Assembly: GCA_039621445.1 (NCBI GenBank)
Contig: CP154955.1
Location: forward strand, 2,448,619-2,512,618
Length of the DNA: 64,000 nt
Reading direction: 5' to 3'
Origin: Euglena gracilis
Taxonomy: Eukaryota; Euglenida; Euglenophyceae; Euglenales
Shown in pieces: positions 55,640 to 64,000 of the stretch. The translations under genes were made by a program, and so were the position numbers. How positions within the stretch are numbered: position 1 is the stretch's first letter; every line of letters starts with the position of its first letter. The notes beneath the pieces are model-generated. The model did no database searches. It was given only the letters and a program-made list of their open reading frames with translations, and was not told the origin of the DNA.

Positions 55640-57970
55640 AATGACCTGGTTCAAACGTCTGATGACCTGATGGGGCCGCCCAGTTGTCCTGCACATTGAA
55701 CATTGCTGACAAAACACCCTCCGGGAGCGTCCCAAAAAGTGCATCTGCCTCTCCATTTAATAACTCAAACAGTAGTTTCGGGCTGCTATTTAAATTTTGC
55801 ACCCCCAAAACCTGGATGCTTTTCTTCATTTTGTTTTTATTTCGGAACAGCACGTCAGGTGTATTCCCAAAAAAATGTCGTGAATCAATGGCATTAGTTT
55901 GGAGGTATAACAATAATTGGCACTCCCATCGCTACCATTTTTTGGTGCCAATGTTCGCAATATGATGCAGGGATTCCCATCGTCCGACGAATAATCACAA
56001 ATCACAAACCAGCATGAATTTGGGGATTTTCCAAACCATGAATAATCACGAATCATGAATAACCACGAACAACCACAAATAATTATGAATGACATTTTCT
56101 CACATGTACATGTCCATCTGGACATAGCTTTTCCATCAAGGATTGAAAATCCTTCAAAGGGAAAACAAACTTTGACAAGAGGCGTCTTCCTTGCTGTTTG
56201 TTCTCTACCGCTCTATATCTTATGTTCTCCCCTCTGCCCTCCACTCTGTCCATCGTCATCATCAGAGTCATCATCCCATCTCCTCCCCTGATTCATTGCT
56301 GGTGAAAAACTCTGTGGAGAACAAGTGGTTATTGTTGGAAAAGCGGTCGTGCTGTACAATATTGCCTGACGATACGTGTCCATAATTTTCTGCCATTGCT
56401 GAATGATTATTGGCCATTTCAGCCATTTTGTGCCAATTTTGGATTACCAATGTCTTTTTTTAAATCTTGCTCCTGGAATCCTGCTAGGTGCCCCACTCAT
56501 TCAAATGTGTCCTTGCAGCCAGCATTGTTGCAGATTCTTCAGGAAGCTAGATTTCACCTGCTCGCAGTTCGTCCCAATCATTAGGCTTTTCGCCAGCAAC
56601 TGGCCAAAATGGGCCAAAGTTGCTTTGATTAAGCCAAAAAGGGGTCTAAAGGAGCAAACCGAGCTTGACCTAGGGACCTGGACCATATTTGGAAACTGCA
56701 TTTTTTTCCCAGAATTCCGGAGAATATGGCAAATTTTCAAAATCCGGCAAAAGAATACAAAAATACTGCAAAATTGTATTGCATGATAACTGCGTATTGC
56801 TATAAAGTTAAAAACTGGACGCTTTGGTAGCACCAACAATCATGCATAATCCCAAATAATCACGAATAATCACGAATGAGGTTGTTTTGAACCTGTATTT
56901 GGCACCCATGCAGATTCAGCGACGAGAACACAACAACCACACACAAACAAACACAAACACAATAAAACCCCAAAAACTGACAAAAACAACACCCCAAAAA
57001 AAACCCAACAAACAAAAAAAAAAAAAAAAACAGACAAAAAACAGAAACAACACCCACACACACAGCAAAACAAAAAAAAAACAAAAACAAGAAAACAAAT
57101 AATTGCAGTCAGTGATCTAATTTTACCTGGATCATAAAAAAATTGTGCCCAAAGAGTCCCAGAGTAGGCCTGGAGGCGGACCCCCACCCCCCGGGGGCCC
57201 GGGGAGGGGGGAAAAAAATTCGCTGGGTGAAATGGCGTTGCCCCTTCAGACGGGTCATGGACCTTACCCCCCGGGGGGGGGAAGGCACCCACCCCACATG
57301 AGATGAACCTTTTCACCAACCATTCAACAAAATGTGACCCCCATTCCTGGAGCATGGGGGATATGTAGTGTCAGAGCCCCCCAGAACCTGAGGCAGAAAC
57401 CATCCCATGGGGGGGGCCTCAATAAGGACCTGGGGTCTGAGTCAGGCGCTGACCACAGCTCCGGGTATGTCCCAACAGGGGGGGGGGCACGGCTGGGCCC
57501 GCTGGTGAAAATTAAAAAAACTGCATTCCGGATGACATAAATAATGAGTGACCTAATACATTGTGATTGCAAATTTAAATACAGATTGTCACACTAGATC
57601 ATTAAAAAAAAACCCTGGGGCCGAAAAATCCAATCAACATAAAACTGGGTGCTATAGCAACAAATGGATGAGATACAGCTGTCACTGCTGCCCAAGGAAC
57701 CCCCTGAAGAAACTTTCCGGAATGTCACTCAACAAACGACACTATCAGCTTCTAGGGTAAATGAGTCAGCATTTCATGGACCTTGGGGCATTATTCCTGC
57801 CACATTGTGGGAGCCTTTCCTGAAGGCAGACCTCCACAGTGAGATGAAAGCTCCGTTTTAAACCTGTCTGCCAATTCATGGCAACATTCATGGCAACTGG
57901 TACCCTGGGAGCTGCGGCAACTTAGAGCACTGATTTCGTGATGAGGCCGTCACCGCTTTGTCCGGGACGG
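55640..57970. other. Probable intron
   Basis: A+T-rich with A and T runs, several AATCACGAAT-like words (about 55990-56070 and 56860-56880), and a short frame at 57664-57760 without splice support. Confidence 0.5.
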
Positions 57971-57974
57971 CAAG

Positions 57975-58133
57975 GAGGCGCTGGAGTGTGCCATCCCGTG
58001 GGTGGCCTCCAGCGTCGACGTGGAGGACCTGCGGCAGCGCCGCCAGGTCCTGGCGCGTGAGCTGGCGGCGTTCGACGACATCTTCCACCTCCCGATCCCC
58101 CAGCGCAGGCAGTTGGCCCAGCGCATGGTGGCG
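57975..58133 (+). CDS. Exon: helicase insertion, Arg-rich helix
   Basis: Acceptor GGCAAG|GAG, phase 0; donor GTGGCG|GTGAAC, phase 0. It encodes EALECAIPWVASSVDVEDLR, then RQVLARELAAFDDIFHLPIP. It parallels the ZNFX1 region 'dvW.L....R..Ly..W' before motif II. Codon bias is very GC-rich. Confidence 0.7.
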
Positions 58134-58177
58134 GTGAACGGCCCCTGCCCACCCACCCGCCAGGCTGGCTCTACCCA

Positions 58178-58178
58178 A

Positions 58179-58213
<35 letters not shown>

Positions 58214-58810
58214 TATATAATATATATTATACATGTACATATATTATATATACATAAATACATATATGTGTGTATATATGTATATATATTTTTATACCTG
58301 TATAATGTGTGTATATTATTATATTATATTATTATATTATTATATATTACACAATAATATATATAATATATAATATATAATATATATAACATATATAATA
58401 TATATAATATAATATATATATTGTATTATATTATATTATATATTATATTATATATTATTATATTATTGATTATATTCTATGTACACATGTTATACTTTAT
58501 AGCATACGTATACTATATATATGTATGTGTATATATATTTTTATATTATATATCTATATCTGTATTATATATATATTTATGTATCTATTATATAGATTTA
58601 TTCTATACATATACATATATACGTATATATATACGTATATATTATATATATACGTATATATATACTATATATATTATCTATACAGATATATACGTATATA
58701 TACGTATATATATTATATATATATACGTATATATACGTATATATACGTATATATACGTATATATATATATAATATATATATATATATTATATATATATAT
58801 AATACTTGGC
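58178..58810. repeat. AT-rich array: (TA)n, TATAATATA and TATACGTATA units
   Basis: About 630 bp of AT dinucleotide and palindromic TATACGTATA repeats (58620-58765). Intronic; spurious Tyr/Ile/Val frames occur. Confidence 0.95.
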
Positions 58811-59289
58811 GTGGGCGGTCTCATTCACGGACTTGCGTTGGACAGATTTTTCGGGATCGGCTTTGGGTTAGGTCAGATTTGCCCCAGACTGACAGAAGGG
58901 AACAGATAGATTTGACGGTGAGCAGTTGCTTGCAAGGTATTTTCTGAACCGACGATTTTTTTTCTTCCGATGCATTCAGCATATACCTTGTGATTGTTCG
59001 GAGGCCGCCTCCGGCCAGTGAAGAGAAGCAGCAGCAATTGGACAGGATTGTGGCAACAATTTCCCAGGATTTGGATTGCTTGACATATTAACAGCATCTT
59101 TTCTGGCATCGTTCGGAATTCGGACATCCTATCTGGATGAAATAGGAAAAAAGTGGGTCCCAGAATCCACCGTTTTTTCAATTTTTTCCTTCTTCAAATT
59201 GTTCATCCTTTTCTATTCCGCCATCCTTTGGGACGTTTCTCTGTTTTTTTTTATTTTATGATACTAACATTTTCTAACAACTCTGAAAG

Positions 59290-59329
59290 CAGAGGAGATG
59301 ATGACGAAGTACAGCGAAGCCCAGCAAAG
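59290..59329 (+). CDS. Exon: short helix before motif II
   Basis: Acceptor CTGAAAG|CA; donor CAAAG|GTATGG, phase 2. It encodes EEMMTKYSEAQQR. ZNFX1-type helicases have a helix here before the '.viGMTTTGaa' segment. Short and therefore uncertain. Confidence 0.45.
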
Positions 59330-59898
59330 GTATGGGGAATATTTGGAGCAAGTGAAGTTGGAGGCCGTCGACCTTCTTTTTTGGAGAGCAACGTGCTTCA
59401 ATTTCGACAATTTTTTTTGTTGTGGATCTTCATCATTTAATCATTCATTGTTGCGGCTGGAACAATGTTCAGGGTGCAGGGGGTGGGGAAATGTGTGATC
59501 TGGTTTACCTTTTTGGCCATAAGGCACATATTTCGCATATTTTCCACTTTTTTCCTCCACTGATTTCGAGGATTTACAAGAGTTTTCCGCTGCATAGTTG
59601 CCCATTTCCGCATATTTTGACTGCAGATTTTTTAGGTCAAAGGGCAGGGGGGGAAATGATGCCTTCATTTTTTTCCACAATTCCCAATTCCACAATTCCC
59701 GCAACTTTAGCAGTTTCCGCAATTTCCTGGAAGTTTTTAAAGCCGATATCACCCCCCCCCCTCCCATTGCATACTATCCATTGCATACTATTTTGGGGCC
59801 TTTTGTTGTTAATTGGTATGCGCGGGACATTTTTTTGTGAATTGGTGTTTTCGTCTGTGATTTGGTGTGATTTGGCATCGTTATGATTTGGTATATTT

Positions 59899-60588
59899 GT
59901 GCCTTTGATTCAGACCAAGGATTGGTCTGACAGGCTATTTTTGGGCCATTTTTTTGGACATTATGCACCACATCTGGGAAAATTCTCTACCATTGTCCAC
60001 CACAAGCTGATCTCAAATAGCCAAAAGCTAGTTTCCAGCTGCATTCTTGTATGTGTCATATTCATTTTTATTCCTTTCAGGGCACATTATTTTTTCTGTC
60101 CTTTTTGGTCTTTTCGCACAATTTTGGGCCCCAGGGTGGTTCATTCAAGAAGCCTGAATGGGAAGACCAATCAGGAATTAAATCCACGCAAGAAGGTCAA
60201 CGTCAATGGCTTTGAAAGATGCGGCGATTGTGGGACTCACAACGCCCAGGGCTCTGCGTGTCAGTTCCCTTTACGGGACCTTTCTCTCCGGAGTGCTGGG
60301 GTGTGTGGTAGTTCTGGTAGTTCTGATTTTGACATGTCGTGGATGGGATGGGTAGTGTTAATCAGCGGTATTTTATCCGTTTATGCTGCTCAATGGTACA
60401 AAAAACCTTCACTTCAAGATATTTGGTCAATGAAACCTTCACTGTCACCAGTCTGCTTTGCCTTGGTTGCACTGACTGCTGGCATTTTCTTTAAAAGGGC
60501 AGCCACCGCCGGGATTTGGCCTCTTGCCACACCCACGAGCACGGCTCCCTCCAAAGTTGGCCATCCAGAGCCGGGCGGAAATCCCTGA
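59899..60588 (+). CDS. Open frame of unknown status
   Basis: A 229-codon frame with two hydrophobic stretches (WVVLISGILSVYAAQ and PVCFALVALTAGIFF) and a CGDCGTHNAQGSAC patch. It has intron-like base composition and no splice or family support, and it lies between helicase exons. It is probably non-coding; reported because it is the longest repeat-free frame. Confidence 0.15.
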   Translation: MPLIQTKDWSDRLFLGHFFGHYAPHLGKFSTIVHHKLISNSQKLVSSCILVCVIFIFIPFRAHYFFCPFWSFRTILGPRVVHSRSLNGKTNQELNPRKKVNVNGFERCGDCGTHNAQGSACQFPLRDLSLRSAGVCGSSGSSDFDMSWMGWVVLISGILSVYAAQWYKKPSLQDIWSMKPSLSPVCFALVALTAGIFFKRAATAGIWPLATPTSTAPSKVGHPEPGGNP

Positions 60589-60689
60589 AACCCACAAGTG
60601 GTGGGTGGGTGGGAGGGAGGTCCGCCTGGGCGCAGCGTTAAGCAGCCCTTATGGGTTCCCTCTTTGTGGTTTGCATGCGGTGCGAGGGG

Positions 60690-60810
60690 CCATGTCGGGG
60701 ACGGGCTGCGCCATGCTGCAGCAGGTGGTGGCCGCGGTGCGCCCGTCCGTCCTGCTGGTGGAGGAGGCCGCGGAAGTGCTCGAGCCCCAGATCACGCCCG
60801 GCCTCCCCCA
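60690..60810 (+). CDS. Exon: SF1 helicase motif II (Walker B)
   Basis: It encodes GAMSGTGCAMLQQVVAAVRP, then SVLLVEEAAEVLEPQI. The conserved ZNFX1 block is 'GmTTTGaAkyr.ll..l.pkivivEEAAEVLEaHI'; here EEAA replaces DEAD/DEAA as in ZNFX1. This motif with Walker A makes the family call firm. The left acceptor may be GCGAG at 60687; the right border is unclear after CAGATCACG. Confidence 0.85.
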
Positions 60811-60863
60811 CCGCGACCATCTCTCCCCTCTCCTTCCGCTGCTTGGGCCACCATTGGGCACGG

Positions 60864-61000
60864 GTAGCTTTCAGAGGCAATCCTCGTGACTACGACGTGG
60901 TCCTCCAGTACCTCGAGGCATATGAACTTTTTGCCAACGGGCAGCATCGCAACACAACCGGAGCTATGAAGGCCAGATGTTCTCCCACTGTTTTCAAATT
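60864..61000 (+). CDS. Tentative exon after motif II
   Basis: The frame reads NPRDYDVVLQYLEAYELFAN then GQHRNTTGAMKA. It is coding-like but matches no motif I recognise, and borders are unknown. Confidence 0.35.
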
Positions 61001-61067
61001 TTCAGGGCGTTCCAGGGGGGTTGTTTCCCAACCCCCCAAAAACAACCATAAATTATCAAAATTGGTT

Positions 61068-61214
61068 AACCCCCCCAAATAACCCCCCCCCCGGTGTGTT
61101 ATTTGGGCACCCGAACTGGGGCCCCAAGGGGGGGGGTGTTATTTGGGGGGGGGTGTTATTTTTACATGGAAAACCAAAGGAAAACAGGGGGTGGTGTTAT
61201 TTGGGAGGGGGGTT
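61068..61214. mobile_element. AAATAACCCCC-family TIR element, short copy
   Basis: Starts with a C run, AAATAACCCC, and ends GGTGTTATTTGGGAGGGGGG. The word GGTGTTATTTGGG recurs inside. About 147 bp. Confidence 0.65.
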
Positions 61215-63160
61215 TATTATGCCAAAATGCTTAAAACAGACCTAAGACGACCCAATTTTTTCCAGCTCACATCACCTCTGAAAATTTTTAACCCCAATCA
61301 GGTGGGGTCGGCTAAGCGGAAACCCGCGCACCTCAAAGGCACAGACATTGGAAAGAAATATGGGCAATTCGCGCCGCCTGAGACAGGAGGTTGTCTAAGG
61401 ACAAAGTCTAAAGACAAAACAATCCAGTGCTTCGAGCCAGGAAAAAAAAACAGAGAGAAAGCACCTGCATTTCTGGGATCCATTCTTCAACTGGAAGGCA
61501 TTAAGCTGCAAAAAAAATCAACCTTCAAACGTTTTTACAGCTTCGAAATTTTCTCAGCAATCAAAAAATTGTCTCCTGGAAGATGGTGGTATAAAATGAG
61601 CAAGGAATGGGAGAGTGGTCTGAGACTCCTGATCTGAAAGGAGGGTGTCTGCCTCCTGCTCAAATGCCAGGCGGGTTTCCGCCTGCTCCTGCTTGGTACA
61701 GCAGCCACAGCTCACGTTCACAGCCTGTCCGGCCCAACCTTCAAACATCATGTTACCAGGTCTCACTGGCACACCAGGCATGTCAGGACACCGAGACATC
61801 ACAAACACAACCCGTCGGGTCAACAAGCCCCACGCAGGTTTCTGTCAACACCACACCTGGGCAGAAACCCGTGCAAAAAAAAGCGGAGTAGGCAGATACT
61901 ACCACCGTTCGCTGACGACTCAAACACCCCATCCCCCTCCCCCAAGCTTAACTTCACGTGATAACCAACTTCTGGAACTTCCCGCTCCCATTTGTCATCC
62001 ACAAAGACGAACTTTTCTCATTTCCAAACCCTTCTCCGCGGGTTATCGCTTGAAAGATCCCCAATTCACCCATATCATTCAATTGCCGTGTGTTCTACAC
62101 CCCCACCCTGACAGCACCATCCACCAAACAAAATAAAAATACAGCATGTCCACGCAATTTTGGCAGCTGTGCATAAAAATTTCAAGCATCCATGTACGCG
62201 GAGATCCGCCTGCAAACTTTCCAATGAAAACTTCAAAAAAACACTTATTTTCTGTTTCTGTGCCGCCTCAAACAAAATTTTTCAGTGCATTTCTCGGCGG
62301 GGGTCGCAGGTGGGAAAAATGTGTTCAGTTTTGAGGAGCCTGGCTGTCTCAACAGTGGGGAACTTGTGCGCTGACAAACAAAAGACACCACGCACTCAAA
62401 CCGCATCCTACTTCAGTTCACCTTGGCCCCAGGCTTCTTAAGGGTTAACGGCCTAACACATCTCTTTCAGAAATTATAGCATCTTTTGGGCAGTACTGTC
62501 TGTTCACCTCCCCGATCACAGGCTCTGGACTCACGAGAGGTTGAAAAAATAGGCGGGTTGCTTAGGCGGGTGCCTATTCCCCACCTGCCACACCATATCA
62601 CCCCCCTCCAGAGGGGGAGGGTGATATGAACGTTGCCACCAACATTGCCCGACAAAAAAAACCGGCCTCCTTCTCCATTCCATCCATTCCATCGTGGGGA
62701 AAATGTTAATGTTGGTTTGCAACCTTATTCCCCGACCCTAGGTGGACATTTACCCCTGGCTGGTGGTGAAAGTGTAGTCTGAGTGGAACGTGTGCGTCAG
62801 TTGCCAGGCCGGGTGTGGTGTGGTAGAGTTGCTCTTCAATTGCTGTCCTAAAACAGCCAAAAAACTGAGGTCAGTTTCTCGTGGGGGAAAAAGGCACCCC
62901 CCAGAACCCTCCTCCTGGAACCCAACGGTGTGGGTGGTCCAAAATCAGGGTTTGGAGAAGAGAATCAAGGGCCCATAAATGGAAGAGCCATTTTGTCCAT
63001 TTGTCAGAATTTTAGAAAAAAGCTGTTACTTTTCATAGGGAAAATGCTCTAAAACTTCCTTGGCCTTGGAATTTTGAGAACTTGGAGGACTCCGTCCGAA
63101 AACCCCCAAAGTCTTTTGATTGCTGCCACCAGCTGCTGGAGTAGGCACTTTTCTGTCCGT
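61215..63160. other. No firm feature
   Basis: Mixed sequence. The remaining helicase motifs (III-VI) were looked for and not seen. Some frames around 61660-61860 are open on both strands but lack splice or motif support. Confidence 0.4.
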
Positions 63161-63242
63161 CATCCATCCATCCATCCATCCATCCATCGCACCCATCCAT
63201 CCATCCATCCATCCATGCATGCACACATAAGTACGTACGTAC
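63160..63242. repeat. (CATC)n and (GTAC)n microsatellites
   Basis: ATCC tandem repeat at 63163-63215, then GCATGCACACATAAGTACGTACGTAC. Its GTAC end is the target of the element that follows. Confidence 0.95.
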
Positions 63243-63570
63243 CAGGCAATTGCTTAAGCACTGACCAACCCCCCCCCCCCGGGGGGGGTGGGTGACTGGT
63301 TTTTTCAGAGTGACTGACTGGTTTTTGGCCCGGACCCCTGGAGTGGGCAAAAGTGGCTTGAGTGACCCCGGCGCCGAAGGCGCCGGAAAAATTTTTTGGG
63401 CCTAAAATGGCCTAAAGTGACTGGAAAGTGGCCGTTTTTCTGAGTGGCCGACCCCCCCTCCCGGGGGGGGGGTAGTGACTGGCTGGTTTTTTGAAAATGA
63501 GTGACTGACTGGTTTTTAAAAAAGTGGAGTGACCCCCCTCCCCCCCCCGGGGTCGGTAAGCAATTGTATG
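63243..63570. mobile_element. CATACAAT-family TIR element, copy 3, inserted in a microsatellite
   Basis: Starts CAGGCAATTGCTTAAGCACT then GACC, ends GGTCGGTAAGCAATTGTATG. Flanks are GTACGTAC on both sides (63235-63242 and 63571-63578), an 8-bp duplication, though the site is itself repetitive. 328 bp, the same length as copy 1. A GGCGCCGAAGGCGCC palindrome lies at 63370-63384. Confidence 0.85.
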
Positions 63571-63655
63571 GTACGTACATACATACATGCATTCATGCAT
63601 GCATGCATGCACACATACATACATGCATGATGCATGATGCATACATACATACTGC
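63571..63655. repeat. CATA/CATG tetranucleotide repeat
   Basis: GTACGTACATACATACATGC and so on, continuing the microsatellite interrupted by the element to its left. Confidence 0.9.
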
Positions 63656-63759
63656 AACCCCTGCGGCTGTAGGGGAATCCCCGCAACCCTATTGGTGGTG
63701 GGCGGGTGTGGGGTTGACTCCTCCCACCCCTCTCACCCCCATCCTGGTGTGTGGGGGGA

Positions 63760-64000
63760 ATACAATCACTTTGTCACTGGCTACCCCCTCCCGGGTGGTG
63801 ACTGGTTTTTTTCAGAGCGACAAAGCTGGTAAAAAGCCCGGACCCCTTTTCCCCGAGGGGAGGGGGTCGGCAAAAAACCACTAATGTGGCCCAGAATTTT
63901 TTTTGCCTTATTTCACTGGTCAATTTTCTTTTTTATTTCAAAGTGGCCACCCCCGGGGGGGCTAGTGATTGACTCGTTGAAAACGTGAGTGGCTGGTTTT
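63760..64000. mobile_element. CATACAAT-family TIR element, copy 4, cut by window end
   Basis: Starts ATACAATCACTTTGTCACTGG, then GGTGACTGGTTTTTTTCAGAG, AAAGTGGCCACCCC and GCTAGTGATTGACTCG. Same order of landmarks as copies 1-3; the right end is beyond the window. Confidence 0.75.

Noticed and set aside
55461-55640. TGA at 55638 as the end of the helicase gene
   Set aside because: Exons at 57975 and 60690 clearly continue the same helicase (motif II), so the stop lies after a donor or in an intron.
61554-61826. Minus-strand 90-codon frame with a CGCC patch
   Set aside because: Opposite strand to every supported exon, no splice or motif support, and both strands are open here.

Overview
This window reads as nuclear DNA of a eukaryote. 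Short GC-rich coding islands (about 60-200 nt), all on the + strand, lie in long introns full of microsatellites and small transposon-like elements. I found no bacterial-style gene, operon, tRNA, rRNA or CRISPR array. I lean towards a euglenozoan, possibly a euglenid, because of the intron-like elements described below. That placement is an inference.

Coding layout, left to right. At 0.6-3.1 kb four exons encode an arginine-type ADP-ribosyltransferase (ART) domain. At 7.3 and 9.6-10.0 kb there are leucine-rich repeats (LRR). From 10.1 to about 28 kb a series of small exons looks like WD40 blades. From 29.1 to 35.1 kb exons encode about three cold-shock-like (CSD) RNA-binding domains. From 35.4 to about 61 kb exons encode a superfamily 1 RNA helicase of the ZNFX1 type, with Walker A at 44.7 kb, the conserved IGGRS segment at 51.7 kb and a Walker B EEAAEVLE at 60.8 kb. 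Many neighbouring exons join with GT-AG borders and matching phase, for example 2629/2975, 10678/10835, 29905/30144, 31777/33904, 35071/35382, 35534/38082, 38495/38622, 40272/40515 and 51770/52752. I see no convincing terminator, polyadenylation site or start between the blocks, so the window may hold one giant gene (ART-LRR-WD40-CSD-helicase) or two to three consecutive genes. The helicase C-terminal half is not seen here.

Non-coding layout. At least ten families of 150-530 bp non-autonomous elements have terminal inverted repeats (TIRs) and unusually long C or G runs near their ends. The best family starts CAGGG, ends CCCTG and is flanked by 8-bp target-site duplications (TSDs), as for hAT-type MITEs. 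One copy sits inside an LRR exon; removing the element plus one TSD restores the LRR reading frame exactly, but no GT-AG pair can do this. The only junction placing CAG at +4 to +6 and CTG at -8 to -6 restores it. That is the pattern I recall for euglenid nonconventional introns. These elements may be intron-generating transposons (introners), and this is the most interesting system in the window.

Simple repeats are extreme: (GCAC)n at 1.9 kb, a GTGCG/GTGTG satellite at 7.5-8.4 kb, CA/CCCA tracts at 13.0-14.7 kb and 26.5-27.35 kb, (TATG)n at 21.3 kb and AT arrays at 12.4, 52.5 and 58.2 kb. Exon limits are given only where a splice border or a clear reading-frame limit supports them; others are approximate.
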